Positions 28,957-38,192 are shown, counted from the first letter of the stretch. The stretch: 64,000 nucleotides of DNA from WHTI01 sp963826105 (GCA_963826105.1 CAWGWA010000005.1:1-64000); one strand, 5' to 3'. Translations and numbers: made by a program. Notes: generated by a model from the letters alone, not told the origin.

Positions 28957-28979
28957 TAACCTGTGCTGAAGTTCACAGG
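28957..28979 (+). promoter_or_regulatory. CRP-like palindrome with -10 box
   Basis: CCTGTG-CTGAAGTT-CACAGG (28960-28979) is a perfect six-base inverted repeat. Its core TGTG-N8-CACA matches the CRP half-site spacing TGTGA-N6-TCACA with one mismatch. TATAAC/TAACCT at 28955-28962 overlaps its left edge as a possible -10 element for the gene at 29007. Confidence 0.5.
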
Positions 28980-29006
28980 ACGATCTTCCGACGGAGGCAC
29001 TCCTAT

Positions 29007-29351
29007 ATGCGTGCACGGCTCGCCATTCTCCCGGTTCTTCTGGCTGCAGTCGTCGCGGCCTTCCCCATGACCCCCGCCATCGCCTCTTCCGGCGATGCCC
29101 TCCATCTCTCTCAGGCCGAGCCGGGGGATGAAACCACAGAGCAAGGCAACCAGGGGGGCCAGGGCGAGGACCCTGAGGCAGAGGTCGGCGTGGACGAGGG
29201 CTCGTCTGAAGAAGGGGCCACCGAGACCGAGGTAGCCGGTCCTCTATGGACCTACCAGATGGCACGTATGTCTTTCGCCCTCCTGCTCGTGCTGCTCCTC
29301 GGAGCGGGTTTCTGGTACTACCGCTTCGTAGTCACGTGCGAGCGAGGCTAG
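29007..29351 (+). CDS. Exported membrane protein with acidic linker, unknown function
   Basis: 114 residues. An N-terminal signal peptide (MRARLAILPVLLAAVVAAF, cleavage around AIASS) is followed by an acidic, Gly/Glu-rich linker (EPGDETTEQGNQGGQGEDPE) and one C-terminal membrane helix (MSFALLLVLLLGAGFWYYRF). This would give a short extracytoplasmic tether. No family is recognised. ATG 29007 has GGAGG about 11 bases upstream, and the longer in-frame opening at 28941 is not needed. The CRP-like palindrome lies just upstream. Confidence 0.65.
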   Translation: MRARLAILPVLLAAVVAAFPMTPAIASSGDALHLSQAEPGDETTEQGNQGGQGEDPEAEVGVDEGSSEEGATETEVAGPLWTYQMARMSFALLLVLLLGAGFWYYRFVVTCERG

Positions 29352-29365
29352 CGGCGCGCTGTAGC

Positions 29366-29371
29366 TAGGCT
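29366..29371 (+). promoter_or_regulatory. -10 box of a leaderless-type promoter
   Basis: TAGGCT, seven bases before GTG 29379, with no ribosome site in between. Confidence 0.4.
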
Positions 29372-29378
29372 GTCGCCG

Positions 29379-30446
29379 GTGGGATCTCCCAAGCTGATCG
29401 AGCCGTTCATCGCCCGTCGCGTCGCGTGCCGGGTCGCCGGAGACCCCCATCCCGGTTCCTACCTCCTGGATCGTTTGCAGCGCGATCTCGAGATCGCCGT
29501 TCCGCGCGCCGAGGAACTCGTAGCCGGGATCACCCGTATCCGGCCTCCGGCTCCCGTCGAGTGGAGGTTGATCGACCGCGCGACGTGGGCCGAGAGCAAC
29601 ATCCAGAGCATGCAAGCGATGCTGGCTCCGATCGCGGACAAGGTTGGCGAGCGGATCGAGAAAGCTGCGCTACCGGTCCGCCTGGCGCAGCGTTCGCTGC
29701 TGTCGGTGGAGGTAGGTGCTCTTCTCGGCTACGTGTTGCGCCGGGTCCTGGGCCAGTACGACCTGCTGCTCGGCGGCGGATCCGAACCGAACTCTAAGAA
29801 CGACGGGGTCCTCTACTTCGTCGGTCCCAACATGGTCGAGACGGAGCGCCATCTAGGCTTCGTTCCTGAGGACTTCGCTCTATGGGTCGCGGTTCACGAG
29901 ATCACCCATCGCTTCCAGTTCGCCGGTGTGCCGTGGCTTCGCACCCGCTTCTTCTCCTTGATGCACGCGTGATCCTCAACACCGTCAATCTCGACGTGCG
30001 GAAGTTGACCGAAAGACTCAAAGAAGGAGTGCGCAGACTTTCCGATAAGGTCGATCCCGTCTGAAGAGCGGAATCCCGTCTATCTCCTGTCGTCCCCCGA
30101 ACAGCGCTGACATCATGGATCAGATCCAAGCGTTGATGTCGGTTGTCGAAGGTCATGGGAACTTCGTCATGGATGCGGTTGGGGAAGACGTCATCCCGTC
30201 ATTCCGCCGGATGCGTCACGTCTTCGAGGGGCGGCGCAAGCAGTCCTCTCAGCGCAACGGGCGATGAATCATGTACTCGGGCTCGAGATGAAGCTGCGTC
30301 AATACGAGATCGGGCGTGAGTTCTGCGATCAGGTTGCGGCCGAGGGGGGACTTGACGCCGTCGCGAGGATCTTCGAGGACGAGGAGGGGTTCCCGACCAT
30401 CGGAGAACTGCGCTCCCCGGGCGAGTGGTTGAGGAGGGTGGCGTGA
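29379..30446 (+). pseudogene. Zinc-dependent metalloprotease, DUF2342/Zincin_2 family, multiply frameshifted
   Basis: The N-terminal 197 residues are open and include the metalloprotease site WVAVHEITHRFQF (HEXXH). After FFSLMH the protein continues in pieces in other frames: VILNTVNLDVRKLTERLKEG, then ERNPVYLLSSPEQR, then ADIMDQIQALMSVVEGHGNF, and finally NHVLGLEMKLRQYEIGREFC to TGA 30444-30446. Four single-base shifts (about 29960, 30060, 30105 and 30255) are needed. All conserved blocks are present in order, so sequence error is likelier than decay, but with four breaks I class it as broken as given. In actinobacteria this gene precedes tilS, as here, with a four-base overlap. Confidence 0.75.
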
Positions 30447-31461
30447 CCGAGAAGCCGATCGGTGGTCCCGGCTATCCGGTCGTCGAGTCGGCTTTGGGGA
30501 CGATCGAGCGCCACGGGATGCTGGATCGGGGGGACATCGTGGTGGTCGCCGTGTCCGGGGGCCCGGATTCGGTCTGTCTCCTGGACGTCCTGCATCGGAT
30601 CTCTTCCCGGTTGGAGCTGACTCTGCACGTCGCTCATGTCGACCACGGTCTGTCGGAGGACTCCGAGATGATCGCCGGACGGGTCGCAACCCGTGCCGCC
30701 GAGGCCGGGTTCGACGTACACGTCGTGAGGGCACCCGATCTTGCCGGCCCCAATCTCCACGCCAGGGCCCGCGAGTTCAGATACGGGTTCTTCGACATCG
30801 TTTGTCAGCAAACGGGTGCGCGGTGGATCGGCGACGGCCCACACCCTCGATGACCGTGTCGAAACAACGTTGGCGCGTTTGGTTCACGGGGCCGGACCTG
30901 CGGTCCTTGCCGGCTTGAAGCCCGTCGACGGCAACCGGATCCGTCCCCTCCTCGAGGTTCGGCGCGGGAAACGCGCGCGTACTGCGAGGAACTGGTGCTC
31001 GAGTTCCACGATGACCCGGGCAACGCCGATCTCAGATTCGAGCGGGCCGCGGTCCGCAGCAAGCTGATCGCGCCGATCGAGGAACACTGGGGCGATGGCG
31101 CCATCCGAGCGATCGCGATGAGTGCCGAGCGTTTGGCCGAGGACAGCGACGCCCTCGGGGACATCGCGGAGCGTTTACACGCGGATCTCACGTCGACCCA
31201 TCCGGGAACCTTTCCTCGCGCCGTGCCGCGGCCGTGCCGCGAGCCGTGCGCAGACGCCTCCTTGAGATCGCGGTCGGGCGTGTGCGTGACCGATCCGCCG
31301 GAATCGATGAGGTACTCGACGCCCTCGAGGGCGATCCGAAACCCGATGCCAGGTTCGCCCTCCCCGGGGGCCGGGAGATCGTCATCGAGAAGGATCGAGT
31401 CGTGGTCCTGGGGCCGCCCGACGACGCGGAGTCAGATGAGGCGTCGGGTGATGAGGAATAG
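30443..31461 (+). CDS. tilS: tRNA(Ile)-lysidine synthase, multiply frameshifted
   Basis: GTG 30443 overlaps the preceding stop (GTGA). The PP-loop ATPase motif VVAVSGGPDSVCLLDVL is followed by HVDHGLSEDSE. Blocks then resume in other frames: ATAHTLDDRVETTLARLVHG, LEFHDDPGNADLRFERAAVR and LLEIAVGRVRDRSAGIDEVL. Three single-base shifts (about 30835 extra, 30975 missing, 31215 missing) rejoin them. TilS modifies the CAU anticodon of a tRNA-Ile and is essential, so the breaks are probably sequence errors. The hpt gene follows after nine bases, the usual order. Confidence 0.85.
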
Positions 31462-31464
31462 GAT
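31459..31464 (+). promoter_or_regulatory. -10-like box before hpt
   Basis: TAGGAT overlapping the tilS stop, six bases before ATG 31471. It also contains AGGA, so it could act as a weak ribosome site instead. Confidence 0.35.
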
Positions 31465-31470
31465 GAGCCG

Positions 31471-32037
31471 ATGACGCAGGATCCCCATCCGGACATCGAG
31501 AAGGTTCTGATCACGGCGGACGACATCGACGAGATGATCGCCCGCCTCGCCAAGCAGATCACCGAGGATTATCGAGGCAAGGACCTTCTGCTCGTCGGCG
31601 TACTCAAGGGCGCCTTCGTCTTCATGGCAGATCTCGCACGTGATATCGACCTTCCGATCGAGTTCGACTTCATGGCGGTCTCGTCGTACGGGTCGGCTAC
31701 CAAGTCTTCGGGCGTGGTGAGGATCCTCAAAGACCTCGACTACGAGATCAGCGGACGCGATGTCCTGCTGGTCGAAGACATCATCGACTCGGGCCTGACG
31801 ATCAACTACCTCCTCCGGTATCTCGAAGCGCGCCAGCCCGCATCGCTTGAGATCTGTTCGTTGTTCTGGAAGAAGGGCGAGCAGGCGGTTCCGATGGAAG
31901 TGAAGTACCCGGGCTTCGAGATCCCTCCGGTGTTCATCGTCGGATATGGGCTCGACTATGCGGAGAAGTACCGGAACCTGCCGTACATCGGTGTACTGAA
32001 GCCGTCCGCGTACGGGGGCGAAGCCGTTCCCGAGTAG
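31471..32037 (+). CDS. hpt: Hypoxanthine phosphoribosyltransferase
   Basis: 188 residues, full length. The PRPP-binding loop is DVLLVEDIIDSGLTINYLL, the flexible loop region is VSSYGSATKSSGVVRI, and the purine-contact segment is FIVGYGLDYAEKYRNLPYIG. It salvages hypoxanthine or guanine to IMP or GMP. It lies between tilS and ftsH as in mycobacteria. Confidence 0.96.
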   Translation: MTQDPHPDIEKVLITADDIDEMIARLAKQITEDYRGKDLLLVGVLKGAFVFMADLARDIDLPIEFDFMAVSSYGSATKSSGVVRILKDLDYEISGRDVLLVEDIIDSGLTINYLLRYLEARQPASLEICSLFWKKGEQAVPMEVKYPGFEIPPVFIVGYGLDYAEKYRNLPYIGVLKPSAYGGEAVPE

Positions 32038-32082
32038 GCCCGTACCGCACCAAATGGGGGTTCCCTAGAAACAGGGGACTGC

Positions 32083-32088
32083 TACCCT
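32083..32088 (+). promoter_or_regulatory. -10 box of a leaderless-type promoter for ftsH
   Basis: TACCCT, eight bases before ATG 32097, with no ribosome site in the gap. Confidence 0.4.
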
Positions 32089-32096
32089 TGGCCATC

Positions 32097-34028
32097 ATGA
32101 ATCGAATCTTTAGGTCCGTGGTCTTCTACCTCGTATTGATCATCGCCGTCGTCTGGATCTTCCAGCTGTACCGGGGCGGGGCCGATCGCCCACAGCAGCT
32201 GAGCTCGGTCAACGAATGGATCGGGTTTATGGAAGACGGGGGGGTGGCGACCGCCGAATTCCTCACCAAGGAAGAGAAGGTGCAGGGCGAACTCGACGAC
32301 GGGTCGCAGTACGAGCTGTTTCTCCCCACCGGCACGATCGACGAGCTGTCGGTTTCGGCCCGCGAGGCAGATGTGCAAGTCACCGCCGATCCCCAGCAGG
32401 GCTCGGTGCTGCTTTCCGTTCTGTTTCAGTTCCTACCGATCCTGATCATCGTCGGGTTCTTCTTCTTCCTCATGCAACAGATGCAGGGTGGCGGGAACCG
32501 CGTGATGTCGTTCGGCAAGTCGAAGGCTCGACTCGTGTCTAAGGACTCTCCGAAGATCACGTTCGCCGACGTCGCCGGGCTGGACGAGGCGATCGAGGAG
32601 CTCGAGGAGATCAAGGAGTACCTCGAGTCTCCCCAGCGGTTCCAGGCGATGGGCGCCAAGATCCCCAAGGGCGTGCTCCTCTTCGGTCCTCCGGGAACGG
32701 GTAAGACCCTGCTGGCCCGTGCGGTTGCCGGTGAAGCCGGCGTTCCCTACTTCTCGATCTCAGGTTCTGACTTCGTTGAGATGTTCGTCGGGGTCGGTGC
32801 CAGCCGTGTACGTGACCTCTTCGAGCAAGCGAAGGCCAGCTCCCCGGCCATCATCTTCATGGACGAGATCGACGCCGTCGGGCGTCACCGCGGCGCCGGT
32901 ATGGGCGGCGGACACGACGAGCGCGAGCAGACCCTGAATCAACTCCTGGTCGAGATGGACGGTTTCGACGCGAAGTCGGGCGTGATCTTGATCGCGGCTA
33001 CCAACCGCCCCGACATCCTCGACCCGGCCCTTCTCCGGCCGGGGCGTTTCGACCGTCAGATCGTCGTCGACCGACCCGACCTCAACGGACGTACCGGCAT
33101 CCTCAAAGTGCACACCCGCGGCAAGCCGCTGGCCAAGGAGATCGACATCGAGGTGCTGGCGCGTCGTACCCCCGGTTTCACGGGTGCCGACCTCGCCAAT
33201 GTCGTGAACGAAGCGGCGCTCCTCGCGGCCCGGTTCAACAAGACCGAGATCGCGATGGAGGAGCTCGAAGAGGCCATCGACCGCGTGCTTGCGGGGCCGC
33301 AGCGCCGGAGCCGCGTCATCTCCGACCACGAGAAGAAGGTCATCGCCTATCACGAGGCCGGCCACACGCTCGTCAGCCATGCGCTTCCGAACGCCGATCC
33401 GGTCCACAAGGTCTCGATCGTTGCTCGTGGGCGAGCGCTCGGGTACACGTTGACGCTGCCGACCGAGGATCGCTTCCTGGTCACCCGCAGTGAGCTGATC
33501 GATCAACTGGCCATGCTGCTTGGGGGCCGGGTCGCCGAGGAGTTGATCTTCGACGAGCCCACCACCGGTGCTTCAGACGACATCCAGCGGTGCACGCGCA
33601 TCGCGAAGCAGATGGTCACGCAGTACGGCATGTCCGAACTCGGACCTCTGGCACTGGGCGAGAGCGATTCGCAGCCGTTCCTCGGCCGCGACTTCGGCCA
33701 CGTGAAGGACTATTCCGACGACGTAGCCGCCAAGATCGACGAAGAGATCCACCGCTTCGTTGAGGAAGCACATGACGAGGCCCGCGAGATCCTCACCAAG
33801 CACCACGACAAGCTCGTGTTGATGAGCGAGCGCCTCCTCGAGAAGGAATCGCTCGAGAAGGAAGAGGTCGCTGAGATCCTGGCCGAGGTCGCCAAACAGA
33901 GCCCCGACAACCCGGTTGAGCGAGCACGCATCCGGCGGGACCGGCGTGACGAGGCCGCCAGCGATACCGATCCTGCACCCGGGAAGTCCCGTTTGCCACG
34001 ACTGAAGCCCGGCCTCGGCGAGGCCTGA
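32097..34028 (+). CDS. ftsH: ATP-dependent zinc metalloprotease FtsH
   Basis: 643 residues from ATG 32097 (an in-frame TTG at 32088 is less likely). Membrane helices lie at the N-terminus and near residue 110. The AAA module has Walker A GPPGTGKT, Walker B IIFMDEIDA and the second region of homology RPGRFDRQIVV. The zinc protease motif is YHEAGHTLV, with a downstream Asp ligand in EPTTGASDDIQRC. It degrades membrane and misfolded proteins. There is an Arg/Asp-rich C-terminal tail. No frameshift is seen in this long gene, which helps calibrate the error rate elsewhere. Confidence 0.97.
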   Translation: MNRIFRSVVFYLVLIIAVVWIFQLYRGGADRPQQLSSVNEWIGFMEDGGVATAEFLTKEEKVQGELDDGSQYELFLPTGTIDELSVSAREADVQVTADPQQGSVLLSVLFQFLPILIIVGFFFFLMQQMQGGGNRVMSFGKSKARLVSKDSPKITFADVAGLDEAIEELEEIKEYLESPQRFQAMGAKIPKGVLLFGPPGTGKTLLARAVAGEAGVPYFSISGSDFVEMFVGVGASRVRDLFEQAKASSPAIIFMDEIDAVGRHRGAGMGGGHDEREQTLNQLLVEMDGFDAKSGVILIAATNRPDILDPALLRPGRFDRQIVVDRPDLNGRTGILKVHTRGKPLAKEIDIEVLARRTPGFTGADLANVVNEAALLAARFNKTEIAMEELEEAIDRVLAGPQRRSRVISDHEKKVIAYHEAGHTLVSHALPNADPVHKVSIVARGRALGYTLTLPTEDRFLVTRSELIDQLAMLLGGRVAEELIFDEPTTGASDDIQRCTRIAKQMVTQYGMSELGPLALGESDSQPFLGRDFGHVKDYSDDVAAKIDEEIHRFVEEAHDEAREILTKHHDKLVLMSERLLEKESLEKEEVAEILAEVAKQSPDNPVERARIRRDRRDEAASDTDPAPGKSRLPRLKPGLGEA

Positions 34029-34075
34029 GACCACACCCCGGGAAGTTTCTGCTCCAAGGGGTGTTGAGGGTTCTG

Positions 34076-34684
34076 ATGAGTGATCCCCGAGACGTCGTAA
34101 GAGATCTCCACCCCGCGCCCGAGGTGGACCGCGCCGTGATCGTCGATGCGGTCCGGAGCATTCTCGACGCGATCGGCGAGGATCCCGAGAGAGATGGGCT
34201 CCTCCGCACCCCCGAGCGTGTCGCCGACATGTATGCAGAGATCTTCTCCGGCATGGGCAAGGATCCGGCGGCCGAGCTAGACGTTGTGTTCGAGGCCGAT
34301 CACGACGAGATGGTGATGGTCAAAGACATCCCGATGTTCTCGATATGCGAGCACCATTTGATCCCATTCTTCGGAGAGGCCCATGTGGCCTACATCCCTA
34401 ACGACAGTGGACAGATCACCGGTCTCTCCAAACTGGCTCGCCTCGTGGACGTGTTGTCGAAGCGCCCGCAGGTTCAGGAACGCTTGACCACCCAGATCGC
34501 CGACGCGGTCGAAACCGCACTCGAGCCCAAGGGTGTCCTGGTCGTGCTCGAGGCCGAGCATCTCTGCATGTCGATGCGCGGCGTCAAGAAGCCCGGCGCC
34601 CGAACGGTCACCTCCGCCGTCCGCGGCATCTTCCGCAACAACGAAGCCACTCGCGCCGAAGCGATGGCCTTCATCCGGAACTAA
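34076..34684 (+). CDS. folE: GTP cyclohydrolase I
   Basis: 202 residues from ATG 34076 (GAGGG six bases upstream; an in-frame TTG at 34061 is less likely). The zinc ligands are visible in FSICEHHLIPFFGEAHVAYIP (Cys, His) and LCMSMRGVKKPGA (Cys). It converts GTP to 7,8-dihydroneopterin triphosphate, the first step of folate synthesis. It opens the folE-folP-folB-folK run. Confidence 0.97.
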   Translation: MSDPRDVVRDLHPAPEVDRAVIVDAVRSILDAIGEDPERDGLLRTPERVADMYAEIFSGMGKDPAAELDVVFEADHDEMVMVKDIPMFSICEHHLIPFFGEAHVAYIPNDSGQITGLSKLARLVDVLSKRPQVQERLTTQIADAVETALEPKGVLVVLEAEHLCMSMRGVKKPGARTVTSAVRGIFRNNEATRAEAMAFIRN

Positions 34685-34693
34685 GCACCGGCC

Positions 34694-34699
34694 TACACT
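34694..34699 (+). promoter_or_regulatory. -10 box of a leaderless-type promoter for folP
   Basis: TACACT then six bases (CACAAC) and ATG 34706, with no Shine-Dalgarno. It would give folP-folB-folK their own promoter inside the folate cluster. Confidence 0.5.
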
Positions 34700-34705
34700 C
34701 ACAAC

Positions 34706-35557
34706 ATGGAATTGGTAATGAAGGGTCGGTCGCTGTCGCTCGATCGCTGTGCGGTCATGGGAGTGCTCAACGTGACGCCCGACTCCTTCTCCGACGGCGG
34801 ACTCTGGTTCGATCCCGAAAGGGCGATCGCTCACGCGAAGGAGATGGTCGCTCAAGGCGCGGACATCATCGACGTCGGAGGCGAGTCCACCCGCCCTGGT
34901 TCGGAGCCGGTTTCGGAGAAGGAAGAACTCCGCCGCGTGATGCCTGTGATTGAGGCGCTGGCCGGCAACGACATCCCGTTGTCGATCGATACGCGTAAGC
35001 CGTCGGTGGCGAAGCGTGCGGTTGAGGCCGGCGCTCACATCGTCAACGACACCTCGGGCGAGGAATCGGATCCCGCCATGGGAAAGGTCGCCGCCGAAAC
35101 GGGCGCGGCCATAGTCATCATGCATTCACGCGGCACTCCGGCGACGATGCGATCGCTCACCGATTACGTGGACGTGGTCACTGATGTGGGAGCGTTCCTG
35201 GCTCGACGGGCGAAGGAACTCCAGAACGAAGGTGTGGGCCGCGATTCGATCGTCCTCGATCCCGGGTATGGATTCGCAAAGACGCCGGTCCAGAACTTGG
35301 CGATGCTTCGGCGGATCGAGGAACACCTCGCTCTCGGGTATCCCTTGCTCGTCGGAACCTCGCGCAAGTCCTTCATCGGAGCGGTTCTGGATCTGCCCGA
35401 AGAGGAGCGACTTGAAGGCACCGCGGCGACGGTGGCTTGGGCGGTGGCCCGGGGAGCTCAGATGGTTCGCGTGCACGATGTCGAGGCGATCGTGCGTACG
35501 GTGAAGATGACTGAAGCGATCAAGTACGAAGAACACGAGAATGGAGCCGGCTGGTGA
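34706..35557 (+). CDS. folP: Dihydropteroate synthase
   Basis: 283 residues. Signatures are GVLNVTPDSFSDGG, GADIIDVGGESTRPGSEP, LSIDTRKPSVAKRA and GTSRKSFIG, covering the pterin and pyrophosphate sites of the TIM barrel. It joins 6-hydroxymethyl-dihydropterin diphosphate with p-aminobenzoate and is the sulfonamide target. The start at ATG 34706 matches the family opening. Its stop overlaps folB by four bases (GTGA). Confidence 0.97.
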   Translation: MELVMKGRSLSLDRCAVMGVLNVTPDSFSDGGLWFDPERAIAHAKEMVAQGADIIDVGGESTRPGSEPVSEKEELRRVMPVIEALAGNDIPLSIDTRKPSVAKRAVEAGAHIVNDTSGEESDPAMGKVAAETGAAIVIMHSRGTPATMRSLTDYVDVVTDVGAFLARRAKELQNEGVGRDSIVLDPGYGFAKTPVQNLAMLRRIEEHLALGYPLLVGTSRKSFIGAVLDLPEEERLEGTAATVAWAVARGAQMVRVHDVEAIVRTVKMTEAIKYEEHENGAGW

Positions 35558-35910
35558 CCGATCGGATCAAGATCTCCGACCTCGTGGTGGACGCGCGGAT
35601 CGGGGTCACCGCCGAGGAGCGGGCCGTTACCCGGCCGCTGCGGATCGACATCTCGATGGACACCGACACGAGAGAGGCGGGAAAGAGCGATGACCTCGCA
35701 GACACGGTGGGTTACGACGTCGTGGCGATGGCCGTTGCCGACCTGGTGAGGGCCCGCGAACGGAATCTCCTGGAGCTTCTGGCCGAAGAGATCGCCGCTC
35801 TGATTCTCACCTTTAAGCGCATCTCCTCCGTTACGGTAGAGGTGGAAAAGGGAAATCCTCCCATCGAGGAGAACATCAGGGCAGTATCTGTAGTCATCAC
35901 CCGGCCGTAG
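35554..35910 (+). CDS. folB: Dihydroneopterin aldolase
   Basis: 118 residues, full length, starting at GTG 35554 inside the folP stop. Conserved parts are VVDARIGVTAEERAVTRPL, DTVGYDVVAMAVADLV and the C-terminal VTVEVEKGNPPI. It makes 6-hydroxymethyl-dihydropterin. folK begins 18 bases later. Confidence 0.94.
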   Translation: MTDRIKISDLVVDARIGVTAEERAVTRPLRIDISMDTDTREAGKSDDLADTVGYDVVAMAVADLVRARERNLLELLAEEIAALILTFKRISSVTVEVEKGNPPIEENIRAVSVVITRP

Positions 35911-35928
35911 GCCGGTAGAGGGGGCAGC

Positions 35929-36414
35929 ATGGTTACGTCCTACATAGCGATCGGATCCAACGTCGGAGAACGGCGGTCCTTCTGCCGCGACGCGGTCGCC
36001 ATGCTCGGCGAGTCCCCCGATGTGAACCTCCTGGCGGTCTCGAGCCTCTACGAAACGTCTCCCGTCGGGGGACCTCCGCAGCGCTCGTTCGTCAACGCGG
36101 TTGCGAAGATCGAAACGTCTCTGGCGCCGAACGATCTCCTCGCTCTCTGTAAGGCGATCGAGGTTCGCTTGGGTCGGGAGCCGGGCGAGATGCGGTGGGG
36201 GCCGCGGGTGGTCGACCTCGACGTGCTGCTCTACGACGACGTCAAGGTCAACGATCCCGATCTTGAGATCCCTCACCCACGGATGACCACGCGTTCGTTC
36301 GTCCTGGTGCCGCTGCTGGAGATCGATCCAGAGGTCGCGGACCCCTGGGGGATGCCCTACAAGGCCTTCGCCGATGAGGCCGATGGTGACGTCCGGCTGA
36401 TGGAGCCCTTCTAG
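35929..36414 (+). CDS. folK: 6-hydroxymethyl-7,8-dihydropterin pyrophosphokinase
   Basis: 161 residues. AIGSNVGERRSF opens the domain, and YETSPVGGPPQRSFVNAV and WGPRVVDLDVLLYDD (catalytic Asp pair) complete it. It activates the pterin with ATP for FolP. It is the last folate gene in the run, followed by the pantothenate genes. Confidence 0.96.
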   Translation: MVTSYIAIGSNVGERRSFCRDAVAMLGESPDVNLLAVSSLYETSPVGGPPQRSFVNAVAKIETSLAPNDLLALCKAIEVRLGREPGEMRWGPRVVDLDVLLYDDVKVNDPDLEIPHPRMTTRSFVLVPLLEIDPEVADPWGMPYKAFADEADGDVRLMEPF

Positions 36415-36465
36415 AACAAATATGCTTCGCTCCCGACCGGTACCCCTAGTGGACTGGAGCGTTGC

Positions 36466-37350
36466 ATGGCCCCTCCGCCCATCTCCTTCCCTTCCCCTCC
36501 ACCCACCCCCTTCACCTTCAGCCTTGCCGGCGCGGGACGAGTCGGGACCGCGACCGCGGTGCTGTTGTCGCGGGCGGGCCACACACCGGTAGGCGTTGCC
36601 TCCCGTACGCCGGTCTCCGCCGAACGAGCTTCGGCACTCCTCGATACCGATGTCTATCCGTTCGATGGATTGCCCTCCGCCGATGTCGTTCTGATCGGAG
36701 CGGGAGACGACTCCATCCAAGAGGTTGCCTCCCGACTCACCGCAACCTCTGTGGCCGTCCACTTCGCCGGTTCGCTAGACCTCAGCGTTCTGGAACCCTT
36801 GACCGTGCACGGGTCCGGCGCGGCGGCGCTCCATCCCGTGCAGGCCTGTCCCACCATCGAGGCGGCCATCGAGCGGATCCCGGGAAGCGCGTGGGGCGTG
36901 ACCTGTTCGGAAGGGCTCGAGGGATGGGCCGCGGCGGTCGTCTCGAACGACCTCAAGGGGACGGCATTTCCGGTGGCACCGGGAGACCGCGCCGCCTGGC
37001 ATGCCGCCTCGGTGGTCGCGGCGAACGGTATCTCTGCGTTGCTGTCGGCGGCGGAGCGCATCCTCTCCTCGATCGGAGTAGCCGATCCGATCGAGGTTCT
37101 GGGCCCGTTGGCCGACGGATCGATCGCCAACGCCCGGGAGGCCGGCGGAGGTACCGCGACGCTGACGGGGCCGGTCGTGAGGGGAGAGGTCGCCACGGTC
37201 GAGCGACACCTGGCCGCGCTCGCAGGAACGACCGGATACGTGGCTTACGTCACCGCCACTCTCGCGATCATCGCGGCCGCGCTGGCGTCGGACCGGATCG
37301 ATGCACGGACCGCTGGGGAGATGCGCGCGTTGATCGAGGAGCGGCCGTGA
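36466..37350 (+). CDS. Rossmann-like/DUF2520 oxidoreductase-family protein
   Basis: 294 residues. After a Pro-rich start the N-terminal domain has SLAGAGRVGTATAVLLSRAG, a GxGxxG dinucleotide site. The C-terminal helical part (DRAAWHAASVVAANGISALL) corresponds to DUF2520. Proteins of this type sit just before panC in many actinobacteria (Rv3603c position). The arrangement resembles 6-phosphogluconate dehydrogenase-like reductases, so a ketopantoate reductase role is conceivable but unproven. ATG 36466 has GGAG six bases upstream. It overlaps panC by four bases. Confidence 0.85.
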   Translation: MAPPPISFPSPPPTPFTFSLAGAGRVGTATAVLLSRAGHTPVGVASRTPVSAERASALLDTDVYPFDGLPSADVVLIGAGDDSIQEVASRLTATSVAVHFAGSLDLSVLEPLTVHGSGAAALHPVQACPTIEAAIERIPGSAWGVTCSEGLEGWAAAVVSNDLKGTAFPVAPGDRAAWHAASVVAANGISALLSAAERILSSIGVADPIEVLGPLADGSIANAREAGGGTATLTGPVVRGEVATVERHLAALAGTTGYVAYVTATLAIIAAALASDRIDARTAGEMRALIEERP

Positions 37351-38192
37351 AGATCGTAAGGACCACGGCCGAGATCCGAGCATTCGTGGCCGATGCCCGC
37401 CGGAAGAACCTCTCCGTTGGTCTGGTGCCGACCATGGGCGCGTTGCACGAGGGACACCTGTCGCACGTCCGTCGGGCACGGGAGGAGAATGATCTCGTCG
37501 TCGTCAGCATCTTCGTTAACCCACTCCAGTTCGGTCCCTCCGAGGATCTCGATGCCTATCCTCGCGACGAGGCCGGTGACGCTCGTCTACTCGCAGCCGA
37601 AGGAGCCGACCTCGTGTTCGCCCCTCCGTTGGAAGAAGTCCATCCGCCCGATCGCGCTACGACGGTCACGGTCGGTGGGCTAAGCGAAGTGCTCGAAGGG
37701 GCTCACCGACCCGGACACTTCGATGGTGTCAGCACCGTGGTGGCGAAGCTCTTCAACATCGTGACCCCGGATCGCGCCTACTTCGGTCAGAAGGATGCGC
37801 AACAGGTTGCGGTACTGAAGCGCATGGTGACGGATCTCGGATTCCCGGTCGAGATGGTCGTCGGTCCGATAGTTCGAGAGTCCAGTGGTCTCGCGATGAG
37901 CAGCCGCAACGCGTACCTTTCCCCCGACGAGCGGGAGCGTGCCACGGCTCTATTCAAAGCCCTCGAGGCGGGAAGTTCCCTTGCCGCCGCAGGGGACTTC
38001 GACGGAGCGTCCAACGAGATGCTGAAGGTGCTGCGCTCGGTCCCCGGCGTGGAACCCGATTACGCTACCGCCGTCGATGCCGACAGCTTCGGGCCTCCCG
38101 AGCCGGGGAGCCGGATCCTGCTGGTGGTCGCCGCGCGCGTAGGCCCCGCCCGATTGATCGACAACCTCCTCGTGGAAGTGGAGAACGCCTGA
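37347..38192 (+). CDS. panC: Pantoate--beta-alanine ligase (pantothenate synthetase)
   Basis: 281 residues from GTG 37347 (GTGA overlap with the preceding stop). ATP-site motifs are VPTMGALHEGHLSHV (HxGH type), FGQKDAQQV and SSGLAMSSRNAYLSP, and pantoate contacts lie in GHFDGVSTVVAKL. It makes pantothenate from pantoate and beta-alanine. The usual neighbour panD is absent: coaX begins on the last base of the panC stop. Confidence 0.97.
   Translation: MKIVRTTAEIRAFVADARRKNLSVGLVPTMGALHEGHLSHVRRAREENDLVVVSIFVNPLQFGPSEDLDAYPRDEAGDARLLAAEGADLVFAPPLEEVHPPDRATTVTVGGLSEVLEGAHRPGHFDGVSTVVAKLFNIVTPDRAYFGQKDAQQVAVLKRMVTDLGFPVEMVVGPIVRESSGLAMSSRNAYLSPDERERATALFKALEAGSSLAAAGDFDGASNEMLKVLRSVPGVEPDYATAVDADSFGPPEPGSRILLVVAARVGPARLIDNLLVEVENA

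Noticed and set aside
36462..37346. Long Arg/Gly-rich frame fused upstream of panC
   Set aside because: It is the shadow of the Rossmann-DUF2520 gene; panC starts at GTG 37347 by overlap and family alignment.
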